A stretch of 64,000 nt of DNA from Ochotona curzoniae (GCF_017591425.1 NW_024467106.1:21132501-21196500); one strand, 5' to 3'. Counted from the first letter of the stretch, positions 43,034 to 54,085 are shown. The notes: generated by a model not told the origin, from the letters alone. Translations and numbers: made by a program.

Positions 43034-44080
43034 ATTTGAGCATTAATGCAATGGAGTATATATTACAAGCTATGGATGGGGAGAATAAGGTAGAAAGTAT
43101 GTGAAAGGTAAGAGATTGAGTTACATTGCCTGCACCTCAGGATACTGTACAATGTGAGTGTAGACAGCAGGGTGATGTGGGCAGAATTACATTTCAGGAA
43201 TATCAATATAGCTTTCATATGGAAAATGGGCTGCCCTAGGTGAAGGAAAATCTCTCAGGAATGGCTCTTCAGGAAGTCAGGTAGAAGATGGGAAGGCAGG
43301 ACAGCGACTGAGGTCAGGGAGGGGTAGTTCTGAGTCATGAAGATACGAAAGATAATGTCTGTGAGCCTGAGCTATAAGTTGGAGTCAAGGGTGAGTCTAG
43401 ATATCCTCCCCAGCTGTAGCTCATGTTCCCTGGGCGGATAACTGTGTTGTTCTTGGAGAGGGAAAACCAGATTTAATGGAGAAAGGCGAACTGTCTTGAT
43501 TTAGTACATGATAGAGCACAGGGGGACATATGTCTCTCATGCTCTTGGAAGCCTGCAGCTTTCCTGTTTTCTATAAAACATGGGTCAGCATCTGCTTGAG
43601 GGTGAAAAACTCAAGTTTGAAAAACCTTGTGAAAATTCTTGTATAGCTATCATTTCTCTCAGTGTCCATCTTTCCAGTTGGCAATGCCATTGAGTTCAAC
43701 AATGGAAGGCATAAAAAAATTCTGAAAAGTTGAAATTGCTTTTAAAGGAGTGGAAATTTTTAATATGTTTTTCTTAGCAACACCCACAGAATTGGAGTTT
43801 AATTTAAATGACTTGAACATTTTGAATGCAATAACTGTTTATTTTATTTGACTTTTTATAAATCCAGCTCTATGTTTCTACAGCAGTAACTTTTACAAAG
43901 TTCTGGCCCATGATTGTGACAGTATATCTGATGTGGAATAGAAAATGGAAGAGAGAGGAAGAGATGTTTTTATTTTTCAGCATTAACAATTCAAAGACTT
44001 GGTTTATGGAATTATTTCCTAATTAGACCTCATTTGCAGCCAGCCATTTCCATTTCCACTGAGATTTAGCCAAATATTAA
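43034..44080. other. unassigned intergenic DNA
   Basis: No landmark over about 1 kb; complex sequence. Confidence 0.45.
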
Positions 44081-44084
44081 ATGC

Positions 44085-44278
44085 ATGTCTGCTAAACTGC
44101 CTGGAACTATGCTAGGAACTTTGATGGGTAATATTTTCTTTAAACATCCAACAGGGTTGAACTGAGTTCGTAGTGCTTTTGTCAGCTTCACAGGTAGGGA
44201 AACTGAAATTATAAGCGGTGGAATGATTTGTTGAAATTTTACTCAGCTGTTTAGAAGACAGCAAGAATTTGAACACAC
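44085..44278 (-). repeat. MIR SINE, antisense
   Basis: 'cctggaactatgctaggaact', 'ttaaacatccaacagggttga' and 'cacaggtagggaaactgaaat' then 'actcagctgtttagaagac' reproduce the reversed MIR layout. Confidence 0.65.
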
Positions 44279-44957
44279 ATGTGCACACACACACATTTTA
44301 AATTCTACATCCAGTTTTTTTTTCTTTTAATAATAGTGCTCTGTTTCTAATTGTAAAATGTGGTTCACATTTTGCTGATTTTTGTAGCTGAACAAACCTT
44401 CTCTCTACGGTTTAACTCCTGAGCACCCCAATCTCACTGAACAAATACACACCGAAAGAGGAATAAGTCAAAAAATGGCATTTATAGAATAAATCTCAGT
44501 GAATCATCTGTGATGATTGCTTTGGGCTACATATTTAAGTCATGAACAGCTAGCTTTGCTTACCAGTACACCAGAATATTGATAAGTAGCGTAAGGTTTA
44601 GTATTAATGATTTTTCTCATTGTATTCCTTTAAATGTATTCAAATTGTTTGGGAAGCTTAAAAATAGGGCAGCATGGCCCAAACTCACATTAGTCTTTTG
44701 TGGTTGCAGAAATGAGTCCTGGCTAACACAGGCCTGAGTAGCTTCCACATCTAAGTAGTTCGCCACACGTAACTCAGTAAAATACTTACACTTGTTTATT
44801 TTTTGTTTTTTGTTTCATTTCCTAGGAAACTGAGTGTGCTCTAAGTTTGTATATAAGAAAAAATATTGTGTTTTTACATCAGATTTTACCAGTAATAAAA
44901 GCAGATATTGGGGGTGGGAGGGACGAAATGCTAAATGTATTCTAGTGTAGTACATTC
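44279..44957. other. unassigned intergenic DNA
   Basis: Short (CA)n at 44283-44294; otherwise no landmark. Confidence 0.45.
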
Positions 44958-44973
44958 ACACTTTCGATATTCT

Positions 44974-45285
44974 TTTTTTTTAAGATTTATTTATTTTTTA
45001 TTACAAAGTCAGATATACAGAGAGGAGGAGAGACTGAGAGGAAGATCTTCCATCCGATGATTCACTCCCCAAGTGTGTACAACGGCCACTACTGTGCCGA
45101 TGCGAACCAGGGAACCAGGAACTTCTTCCAGGTCCCAAAGCCTTGGGCGGTCCTCGACTGCTTTCCCAGGCCACAAGCAGGGAGCTGGATGGGAAGTGGA
45201 GCTGCCGGGATTAGAACTGGGGCCCATATGGGATCCCAGCATGTTCAAGGCGAGGACTTAAGCTGCTAGGCCACGCTGCCGGGCC
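44974..45285 (-). mobile_element. CSINE, young, antisense, 16-bp target duplications
   Basis: Flanks 'acactttcgatattct' (44958-44973) and 'acactttctatattct' (45286-45301) differ at one base. It is complete except for an internal deletion where 'cttcttccaggt' joins 'cccaaagcc', losing the ~20-base 'ctcccacacgggtgcagggt' segment. Confidence 0.95.
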
Positions 45286-45576
45286 ACACTTTCTATATTC
45301 TAAACATTTTGATAAACACAGTGATTTCATAGAAAATTAAACAGTTATTTTCTACAGAGAGTAACTAAACACAGTGCTTTTCAGTTCCCTCATTAATGTA
45401 GCAAATCTTGATTGGGTACTTTCTCTAAAGTAGGCCACCAAGTTGACACTCGAGGCATGAAACCAAACCAGGTAGAGGTATACGGTGTCTGCAGTTTCTC
45501 TTGCATATTTAAGTCTGTCACTATGTCTACTAAATGCCACATGTTGTCAATTGAGACAGAGACCTTAGCTGCTGAG

Positions 45577-45832
45577 ATGGGCCTTGTGGCACAGTAGCTT
45601 GTGATATCAGCCTCCTAAATAGGAGTTTTGCTCTGAGGCCTAGCTTCTGTTCTAATCCAGCTCTTCACTAGTGCACTTTGGAAGCAGTGGGTGATATTTC
45701 AAGTAGATAGATTTCTGTCACCAGGGAGACCTGGGTGGAGTTCCTAGCCTTTAGTTTTAGCCTAACCCAGTTCTGGCTACTGCAGTCATTTGGGGAATAA
45801 ATAGGCACGTCGTGGATCGGTCTCTCTGGTAC
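45577..45832 (+). mobile_element. CSINE, old copy
   Basis: 'gatgggccttgtggcacagta', 'gttctaatccagctcttcac', 'gggagacctgggtggagttcc', 'tgcagtcatttggggaataa'. The A box 'tggcacagtag' and a B-box remnant 'tgttctaatcc' are still visible. The tail is missing. Confidence 0.8.
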
Positions 45833-46225
45833 ATGGCCATTCATCCTAATCAGTCAATGCTTTTTGTTTATTTTTTTTTTTTTTGAAGAAACAAGGCTAG
45901 CTCAAGGCAGTCTGATTTTTCATCTCCTAGAAGAATACCAGAGTAAAAAGTCAAGTGCAAACATTAGATGGAGGCTTTCCCTTTCTAAGTTATTTTTTTA
46001 AGATGTGACTAGTGGTGGAAAATCCCAGCTGTAAGAAGAAATTTATAGAGAAGGGAAGGAGACAGGGATGGAGAACCAGAGGGCTGGTGTTGGGACCTTA
46101 CTGATGCATTCAAGGAGTAGAAATGACCTGCACAGGATGAGGGTCATGGATATGGCCTCAATCCAGAAATTCTTTATTCACCTTCATTCGGTCCTGTTAT
46201 TAGTGAAAATAATACTAACTCTAGT
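45833..46225. other. unassigned intergenic DNA
   Basis: T14 run at 45871-45884; no other landmark. Confidence 0.45.
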
Positions 46226-46257
46226 TATAAACTTATAGAGATGGCTAGGAGCTATTG

Positions 46258-46445
46258 TGTATGTTGTGCATGGGTCCTTGAATCAATTATTTTACAAATG
46301 TGATCTCATTCAATCCATCTTTAGGTCTGTCCCATGTGATGGACATTGTTACCACTACACCAATGAAAAACAGGAGAGGGAACATGTGGACTGCAGTCAT
46401 GCAGCTACTGTGCTTGCCAAACTGCGGCATTGTCACATTTGCTCT
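46258..46445 (-). repeat. MIR SINE, antisense
   Basis: 'acaaatgtgatctcattcaat', 'ggacattgttaccactacacc', 'aatgaaaaacaggagaggga' fits the reversed MIR order (tgatctcatttaatcctc ... attattatcccc ... gaggaaactgag). Confidence 0.6.
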
Positions 46446-47975
46446 ATCCTATTCACTACTAGTTGCAAATCACTAGATCCAGCCCACACACAAAGGGAGG
46501 AAATGACATAAAGATATGAATATAATGGGGTCTCATTTTCTCTAGGAGATACTTTCTAGTGGATATTTGGAACCTCAGATTAACTGTACTGAACCCTGCA
46601 AATAATACTTTATCCCCTTCATGTTTCCTTATGATAGATTTTAAGTCTTACAGAGGCACAGTGAGACATTAATGCCAATTACTTTCTATAAAGTTTAACA
46701 ACACTAGCATAGAATTTCATTTTTCTTTTGTTTTTAAAAAAACTTTCCCCTTTTTTGCTTAAAGAATGTGTGTTATGGAGTCTCTTTTGGTTTGTTCAAA
46801 TGATTGTTAACAGTATTGTGTCTTGAGGACATTGTTCAGTAAAAGAAGTAGTAACTGGATGTAAACACTGAGATACCATGATCATTGATCAGATAACCCA
46901 AGTGTATTCTACATGAGTAGTAGGTCGCAGGGATATGCTAAACTAAAGGATGATTTTATACCCTGGGTAGGACAGAGCAGAACTAGAACTCGAACAGTGG
47001 GCAATTTAAAATGTATTGTTTGCTTCTGGAGTTTTCCATGTAATATTTATGGCCCATAAATATTACATAACTGGAACTGATAAAGGAGAAACTGATGGTG
47101 GGGAGAGGGCAGAAGAGAGGCTACTGTACCGGGAAGAGAGAATCCCTGGAAGCCACTTCTAAAGATAAATATCACAGTACCTGTCTGGATTAAGTCTATT
47201 TTACTTCTTTTAACATTGGTTTCCCAAAACTTGAAGTAGGAATAAAATCTGCATTGTGCCATGAGAAATGAACAAAATAGAGACCACAGAGTCCCTGGTT
47301 CTAGTAGCTCTTCATTAAATTACAATTGTTGCTAATACTCCAAATACAAGATCCAGAGTTTGAATTCGGATATGTATGAATGCAATCCATGCTGTCTCCT
47401 CATCACCTCCCACACCATGTGGTTTTGGGTCTGAGGTAATTCATCCTAAGATAATTTGCTTTTAATAGTGCAAGAGGAGTCATCTATCCTTGTGTCATGT
47501 GCAAAGGGAGAGGCAAGGTGGTTGTATTTTTTCCCCCTTAACAACTATAAATTTGAGAAAGCTTTGATATGAAAGATTTCCTTTGCTCAAGTCTCTTAAG
47601 ACATTTTAATGTTATTGGGGCTCCCAGGGGGATAATATAATTGATACAATACTCTTCCCAAGCTGTTCTAAGCATCACAGCCACCCAAATATAGTGATAT
47701 ATCTTCCCAGTGTTGGAAAGCACAGAGCAGTTGCTGAACTCTGACTGGTTTGACTCTTGGCTAGTTACTTTGAAGAAGAATCTTAATGCGGAGGCAGAAT
47801 TTGGAGCCATGAGAGAGAAGCTGATGAACATATTCTAAGTGCTGCAGTGGCCTTTAACATGCCTCAGTGCCACTGGGGGAAATAAAAATGCTACAGAGAA
47901 TTAATATGATAACCAGGCACTGTCATTAAGCCATCTGAGAATCACGAACTTTGGATTTTAGAAAAACCACATAGT
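46446..47975. other. 1.5-kb interval with no landmark
   Basis: No repeat, RNA or coding feature recognised. The 97-codon minus frame at 47538-47831 has no signature. A palindrome 'taatatttatggcccataaatatta' type sequence sits at 47042-47067 (arms 'taatatttatggg/cc'). Confidence 0.4.
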
Positions 47976-47979
47976 GGGG

Positions 47980-48180
47980 TATGTAAGACTGTAGCCTTCA
48001 CAGTCAGCCAGATAAAACTGAGTTTGATCCAAGCTCTGCCTCTTTCTAGATGCTTGCGCTCTTGAGTAAATAGTTTAACCACTTGAAGACTCTCATCTAC
48101 TTCTTCCATAAAGACAGACATGGTCACTGGATGGACCATGAGACCCGTTGATGGTAGGGATCACACAAAAAGTGCTTAAC
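47980..48180 (+). repeat. MIR SINE
   Basis: 'ttcacagtcagccagataaaa', 'ctgagtttgatccaagctct', 'gcctctttctagatgcttgcg' and 'tttaaccacttgaagactctc' match MIR from the tRNA-related part through the core. Confidence 0.75.
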
Positions 48181-48401
48181 AAGTTTTAGATCCCATCATC
48201 CTCTTAGTTTGTTACTAACCCTGGGGTGGTAAATGCTTAACTGGGTCTCTAAAAGATAAAAAGGGGATCTCTAATTCATAATGTTTGCCTATTTTCATGG
48301 TAGACACACTGCCACCATGTTGGTTTTAAGTTATTGGCCTGAAGTCATTGAATATGGAGTGGGAAGAGATGTGTGCATGTAATTCATAGGCGATTCTTTG
48401 T

Positions 48402-48585
48402 TTTTCTCTTCTCTTCTCTTCTCTTCTCTTCTCTTCTCTTCTCTTCTCTTCTCTTCTCTTCTCTTCTCTTCTCTTCTCTTCTCTTCTCTTCTCTTCTCTT
48501 CTCTTCCCTTCCCTTCCCTTCCCTTCCCTTCCCTTCCCTTCCCTTCCCTTCCCTTCCCTTCCCTTCCCTTCCCTTCCCTTCTCTT

Positions 48586-48662
<77 letters not shown>
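48402..48662. repeat. compound microsatellite (TTCTC)n-(TTCCC)n-(CT)n-(AC)n, ~260 bp
   Basis: About 20 units of TCTCT (48402-48504), about 15 units of TTCCC (48505-48580), a return to TTCTC, (CT)n to 48640 and (AC)11 to 48662. All but the last block is pure pyrimidine on the plus strand. Frames of about 110 codons on both strands (Ser/Leu/Phe-rich or Lys/Arg/Glu-rich) are artefacts. Confidence 0.98.
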
Positions 48663-48769
48663 TCTACCACCTACTTCCGATTGGTTTCTGTCTCTTTCAA
48701 AATGACTTATCTCTTCTCTTAGAACTATAACTAGTTTTGGAAAACATAAAAAAAAATGAGACTCAGTGA

Positions 48770-49012
48770 AAAGGGTGAGATGGTTAATCTTCACCCTTCA
48801 AGCACTAGGATCCCATATGGGCACCAGTTCATGTCCTGGTTGTTCCCCTTCCCATCCAGCTCCCTGCTTATGGCCTGGGAAAGCAGCAAAGGATGATGTG
48901 AAGCCTTGGGACCCTGCACCCATGTGAGAGACCCAAAAGAAGCTCCTGGCTTCTGGCTTCAGCTCAGCTAGCTACAGCTACTGAGTTTGGGGAGTGAACC
49001 AACAGATGGAAA
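48770..49012 (+). mobile_element. CSINE, plus strand, fused to an inverted CSINE piece
   Basis: 'gatcccatatgggcaccagtt', 'cccatccagctccctgctta', 'ggcctgggaaagcagcaaagg', 'ccaaaagaagctcctggctt' and 'ggggagtgaaccaacagatgg'. It stops before the pyrimidine-rich tail and passes directly into reversed CSINE sequence. The tail is absent. Confidence 0.87.
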
Positions 49013-49112
49013 ATCAGAAGTGGAGCTTCAGATTCTCAAACCAGTGACCATATGGGATGCCAATGCCATAGGTTGCAGAATCACCCGTCACTCCACAGTG
49101 TTGGCTCCCAAA
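49013..49112 (-). mobile_element. CSINE 5' portion, antisense
   Basis: 'aaaatcagaagtggagcttc', 'ccagtgaccatatgggatgcc' and 'actccacagtgttggctccc' are the 5' third of a reversed CSINE. The tail half is missing, as if the tip of an inverted CSINE pair had been deleted. Confidence 0.8.
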
Positions 49113-49326
49113 TGGATCAAATAATTGGGATCAAATAATTTGCATAGTTTGTCAACTGGCTAGCAGATACAGGATCCAAACCTCATGGGGCTAAAATCAC
49201 TACTGATATTCCTAATGGTCACATGATGCTGCTTTTTCTGGGAAGGATCTTGGGTTAGAAGGCATTCAATGCATGCTAGTGCTTGTTAGATGGCACCATC
49301 TAGTGCCATTGTGGAGATGCTATTGG
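49113..49326. repeat. ~215-bp segment repeated from 42292 (copy 2)
   Basis: Homologous to 42292-42512 (see that entry). Copy 2 has an extra 'gatcaaataatt' duplication at its start (49117-49128 and 49131-49142). Confidence 0.85.
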
Positions 49327-49572
49327 TTCACTCTCCTTTAACTACAACACCCAGGTCTGGGACAGGTTGAAGCCAGGAGCCACAAACTCCATCCTAACCT
49401 CCAATATGGATGGTAAGGACCCAAGCACTTGAGTCATCATGCACTTACCTCCTGGGTGTGTTAGCCAGAAGCTGGACTAGAAGCAGAGCTGCTAGGACTT
49501 GAGCCAGCATTCTGATATGGGATACCAGGATTGCAAATGCAACTTAACTCTTTGCACCACAACATTGATCCT
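49327..49572 (-). mobile_element. CSINE, antisense, tail-truncated
   Basis: 'ggttcactctcctttaactac', 'gttgaagccaggagccacaaa', 'agctgctaggacttgagccag', 'ctgatatgggataccagga' and the 5' end 'caccacaacattgatcc'. The A/T tail and purine tract are missing at the join with copy 2. Confidence 0.83.
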
Positions 49573-50285
49573 ATCTTAGGTTTTATTCTTTTCCTCAAAG
49601 TCCCGATTTTCTTAGAATTTTATTGATGTAATTCTAGTTCCTTTTTAAATGGCTTAACTGTTTTCTTTATATAGGTCCATATGTATTGACTCTGCAGTGC
49701 TGTACTGCACATTTTTGTGACAGTTGCTTTTACTGCAAATATTTTCAGCTTTGGGTATTCAACCTTGAATGTCGGTGAATGTGTGGTCTTTGCTTCCATT
49801 CATCCTTGAACACATACAACAAGACTACACTGCTCCGTGTCACTTCTTGCTTGGCTCCTTGTGTTATGGGCTGGATGACAGGATGATGGCAGTGCTTATT
49901 TCCAGACAATTGGTAATGTAGCCGAAAGGGGAAGGGAGGTAGAGTATAAGCTGTTTCATCTTGGCTTATTCTCTGTGTTTGTTTAAACCATTGTTCCAAT
50001 GATCAGCTTTTTACATTTAGCTTCCCAGTTGGTCTTATTTCTTATGCAAATACGAAGTGTGGCTATAGGTAGATATAAAAGCCTACTCATGGCTAACTTT
50101 CTGACAGAGCTGTTTTATCAAAGCTATGGTGTATTCTGTAAAAGTGTGTGAATACAAAGTTCTGGTACATGTTGTGCTCCATTCTTGCCTTTCTTAATTT
50201 GGAAATTTTGAAGTCCTGTATGACTCCCTCCATTTATTTGCTTTATCATATGTGGGACTGATACATTCAATGTTACCAATTTATT
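49573..50285. other. unassigned intergenic DNA
   Basis: Possible L1-like T-rich text at 49580-49740 ('tttattgatgtaattctagtt') but no firm landmark. The octamer ATGCAAAT (50044) and TATAAAA (50074) were considered and rejected as a promoter. Confidence 0.35.
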
Positions 50286-50288
50286 TGA

Positions 50289-50586
50289 ACAAAGATTTAT
50301 TTAATTTATTTGAAAGGTGTAGTGTTAGAGAGAGTGAGAAAAAAAATCTCACCTGCTGGTTTAGTCCTCAAAAGGCTATAATGACCAAGGTTGTCTTAGA
50401 CTGAAGCCAGGCTTCCCACGTGGATGGCAGGGGTCCGAGAACTTGTTTCGTTATGTGCTGTTTCTCAAGCATTTTAGCAGGGAGCTGAAGCAGAAGTGCA
50501 ACAACCAGGGCTCAAACTGGTAATGCTTTATGGGATGTTGTGTTGTACGTGGTTCTTTATCCCATGCATCACGATGCTGGCTTCCT
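50289..50586 (-). mobile_element. CSINE, antisense, old
   Basis: 'caaagatttatttaatttatt', 'gaaaggtgtagtgttagagag', 'agcagggagctgaagcagaag' and the 5' end 'catcacgatgctggcttcc'. The long 102-codon-class frame on the minus strand enters this SINE. Confidence 0.83.
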
Positions 50587-51325
50587 GTCACCAACTTCTT
50601 CTCAAGTTTTTGATTCCATCTAGAAGAGATTTGGAACATAGAGAAGACATTGTTTTTATAGAGTGAGGCACAAATACAGTCTTTTCCTACTTTGAAAGAA
50701 ATGAACCAGAGAGATACTAGAAGTGGGGAAAGTACATCCTCTGCACAAGTCATCATCTTGTTTGGTTATCTCTGACTAACATTTGACTTTTAACAGGGCA
50801 TTAAATGCTGTCATGAAATAAAAGCATTTATTTTGAAGTACTATCGCAAATGCATACTAAGGAACAGAAATATTGAAAAGCTTTTAATATGCTTCTGTCT
50901 GGATGCTTGTTAAATATATTTGCCCTAAGATGAATCCAGCAGTAAGTGAAGAAACTATTTAGAAGTTAGCTCTTCCATAGCTGAGTTGTTTTTTCACTAG
51001 TCTGAGAAAAAGGAAAAAAATATAGTCAACAGGTCACTGTTATTGCTTTTAGAACCTCTTATTTTTTGTCTTGTAGCAGTTCAGTGGGAGAAATAAACGT
51101 TGTTCCTTTCCTTGTGTTGCAATCAGTGCAGCAAGTTGAGGGGTGTGTGGTGTAGTCAACCCTATCCATCATGAAGCATCCTTTTGGACCTAGAGAACCA
51201 TATCCCCTTAAAGATAATGTGGGGAGAGTTTTGAAGCCACAGAAAATGTTATATAGATATTGCATAGGATCAAATGGTGTTAGAAAATAATTATAAAAAC
51301 TACTATGACTGTCCCATTGTGCTTT
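50587..51325. other. unassigned intergenic DNA
   Basis: No repeat landmark. The right part forms the C-terminal two thirds of a 153-codon minus frame (51059-51520) whose N-terminal third is CSINE; a chance frame is the simplest explanation. Confidence 0.4.
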
Positions 51326-51340
51326 GAGAAGAAAAATCCC

Positions 51341-51621
51341 TTGGGCCCAGCGGCGTGGCCTAGCAGCTGAAGTCCTTGCCTTGAAGGTGCTGGGATCCCA
51401 TATGGGCGCTTGTTCTAATCCCGGCAGCTCCACTTCCCATCCAGCTTCCTGCTTGTGGCCTGGGAAAGCAGTCGAGGATGACCCAATGCTTTGGGATCCT
51501 GTACTGGCCGTTGTGCTCACTTGGGGAGTGAATCATCGGATGGAAGATCTTTCTCTCTGACTCTCCTCCTCTCTGTATATCTGACCTTGTAATAAAAATA
51601 AAATAAATCTTTTAAAAAAGA
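51341..51621 (+). mobile_element. CSINE, young, 15-bp perfect target duplications, internal deletion
   Basis: Flanks 'gagaagaaaaatccc' at 51326-51340 and 51622-51636 are identical. The element begins 'ttgggcccagcggcgtggcc'. A box TGGCCTAGCAG at 51356-51366; B box 'tgttctaatcc' (51411-51421) has one change from 'ggttctaatcc'. A central deletion joins 'tgggatcctgtac' to 'tggccgttgtgctcactt', removing about 70 bases. The pika-type signature 'cagctccacttcccatcc' is clear. Confidence 0.96.
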
Positions 51622-51636
51622 GAGAAGAAAAATCCC

Positions 51637-51990
51637 AATTCTTCTGGAAATAGGCTAATGATAAGATCACTGAACTAGAGGGAGCTCAGCTACTTCTGAG
51701 GTACCTTGATAGCTACTAGTAAATGAAAACAAAATCTACAACAGATCCTTTACTAGAATGATAATTATGGCCTGAAGAAGTCTCTCTGCTTAGTGAACTA
51801 TTCACTAGCTTGAAATAAAAACAAACTGTAACCTAAGAGTATATCCTAATAACTAAGTAACAGACTTAGCCAGTCACCATTGTCAGCTATAGCCAATTGC
51901 AAGCTGCTAACTGAAATGTATCATATAAATATCAAGCAATTGCCAACTACAGTCAACCTAGATGCTTCTATATGCCACTTCTTTTCTCTG
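51637..51990. other. unassigned A+T-rich DNA
   Basis: 'gccaattgcaagct' and 'gcaattgccaacta' near 51893 and 51938 form a small inverted motif; no known element. Confidence 0.4.
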
Positions 51991-51992
51991 GG

Positions 51993-52243
51993 TGTGTAAT
52001 TTTTTTTGGAAAAGCAGAGCAAGAGATAGAATTTCCAATTGCTGGCTCATTCCCTGCATGCCTCCATGTGTAGGAGTTGAGCCAAGCCAAAACTTAAACC
52101 CTAGAGTGTCAGTTCTCCTACATTGTATCAGGGACTTCACTAGTTAACTTCTTTTTCCTGCCTCCCATGGCATATATTAGCAAAAATATGGAAGCAGAGA
52201 TGTAAACCTAAATGCTACAACACCACAGGTCAATTTCTGTCCC
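51993..52243 (-). mobile_element. CSINE, antisense, very old
   Basis: 'ttttttttggaaaagcagagc', 'ttccaattgctggctcattc', 'gagccaagccaaaacttaaac', 'ctacaacaccacaggtcaat'. About three quarters of the CSINE order is traceable. Confidence 0.65.
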
Positions 52244-53425
52244 CGCTTTTTCTTGTTATAAATACAGTATGCCCATGTGGTACGGGAAAGAGTGATTCTC
52301 AACCATTTAGGGGGTGCTGCTCCCACAATATTAAGGAAACCCTACAGTTCCTAAGATTCTCCTCATCTACCCCATGCTAAGAGTGTTGAAACCCAGGCAT
52401 CTTGTTACTGTGGCTCACATCACTGTTCCTGGTCTGTATCTTCTCTTGTGCCCCAATCATATGGAATGTACCATCAAGCATGTCAAACGTTTTGGTAGTG
52501 ATCTAAATAACATGTCCTGTGCCATTCAAATAGAATTTTGGTCTTAAAAAGAGCAGTTCTGTGCAAATCCTTTCTTCATTTTGGAAAGGAAGACTTTGTG
52601 AGGGGCCACTCCACTCATTCTGTTCCTTGAAGAACTTTATATGCTCTGGTCATGACAGTTAGGATCCAAGAGTAGAAAATCTACCAAATGTGGCCTTTGA
52701 CTTATTTATCGAATTCCCCTCATAGTATTTTGGTTGCTGGCCCTGGTTCAGATGAAGACAATTTAGAAAGCTGGATAGTATTTCTGTTGACATGATTAAC
52801 TTGGCACTAGATGCCTTATTACACATCTGAGCACTGAAAGATGGTTTTATGATGAACATTTGGGTTGAGTCTGTAAACATTGTTTATCTTTGACATTATT
52901 CCCTCTCCCCCCCCCCCCCCCCCCGCCGAAAGAGGGTATCATTTTGGCCTGTACCAAGTAAGAGGAGATTGGTGGAATAAGAAAGCAAGGTTGACAGCAT
53001 GCTGAAATTCTATCTTTCCTCATGTCTTCTGATTGTGCTTGTATATGGGATAGGAGATGTTTACATGACACAGAAGATCTTGTCCCAGAGGGTTCAACAA
53101 GTAACAGTTGATGGATGTTCACACCAAGTCTCTTCATTTCAGGAGTGTTATCATGTCTTATTTCTGAAAACACAGTATGTGTCCCAGATGATATTTTCAC
53201 ACATGCTGAGGATTGTAGTTGCCAAAAAAAAGCATGCTTTCAAAAAATCTGAGAGATGATGGGGTTATTGCTCTCTGAATGGAATGTATGGTTTCATGCT
53301 CTTTTTATTGGGTAAAAGTTTTCTCCTTTTCCCTCAGCTTACTCCTACTTTAAACTTTATCCAGAAAAGGATGATGGGAAGTAATCAATTTATGGTTCTT
53401 AATGTTTTAATAATAAAGATGAAGA
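52244..53425. other. unassigned DNA with an 18-C homopolymer
   Basis: C18 at 52907-52924. Frames of 117 (minus) and 86 (plus) codons overlap at 52847-53259 with no signature. No other landmark. Confidence 0.45.
52907..52924. repeat. poly(C) run of 18
   Basis: Eighteen uninterrupted C, preceded by 'ccctct'. A G18 run on the other strand can form G-quadruplex-type structure. Confidence 0.97.
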
Positions 53426-53429
53426 TAAT

Positions 53430-53692
53430 GAATTTGACCCATTTTGTTGGTTTACTCCCACATGGCTGCAACTTCCAGGGTTAGGCCAGACTAAAGCCAG
53501 GAGCTAGGAGCTTCATCTGGATTTCCTATGCAGGCAGCAGAGGCCCAAGCACTTGGACCATTCTCCACTGCTTTTCCCAGTCCATTAGCAAGGATCTGGA
53601 TCAGATGTTGAGCAGCTGGGACTCGAACTGGTGCCCATATAGGATGCCAGAGTGGCAGACAATGGCTTGACCTGTCATGTTACATCAGCCTT
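53430..53692 (-). mobile_element. CSINE, antisense, tail-truncated
   Basis: 'ttggtttactcccacatggct', 'ctaaagccaggagctaggagc', 'ctccactgcttttcccagtcc', 'gggactcgaactggtgcccat' and the 5' end 'gtcatgttacatcagcc'. Confidence 0.85.
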
Positions 53693-54046
53693 AACAGAAA
53701 TTTTGAACTATTGAGGAAACCATCATCTAAATTTTGCTTATAAAAATGCATCTTATTTTAATTTTTATTCTTCATCTTCAGTTTACATATTTCCTGTGAA
53801 TCCAATCATTTGTGACTCTATCATCCTTGTTCCACTGAAGAATCTGAGCTAGTTTGGTAAGGTTACAGCTATCAATTTTATGCTTCCAAAATAATCTATT
53901 GGAAGAATACTCTATATTTTATGTACTTTTGCATAATTAGATTGCTTCTAATATAAGCAGTCATAGATAATAATAATCACTTTTATTCCTTGGTCATTTT
54001 TCCTCCCTCCATCCTTCTATCTCTCCACACTTTTTTCTTCCCTGCA
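53693..54046. other. unassigned A+T-rich DNA
   Basis: No landmark before the (TG)n. Confidence 0.45.

Positions 54047-54047
<1 letters not shown>

Positions 54048-54085
<38 letters not shown>
54048..54085. repeat. (TG)n microsatellite
   Basis: About 18 TG units, uninterrupted. Confidence 0.96.

Noticed and set aside
48326..48730. Frames of about 110 codons on both strands
   Set aside because: Pentanucleotide and dinucleotide repeats lack stop codons in these frames; not coding.
50044..50080. Octamer ATGCAAAT followed by TATAAAA as a promoter
   Set aside because: Both motifs are common by chance in A+T-rich DNA, and no transcript or frame follows.
51059..51520. 153-codon minus-strand frame
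   Set aside because: The N-terminal third is CSINE translation; the remainder has no recognisable family and no support for splicing.
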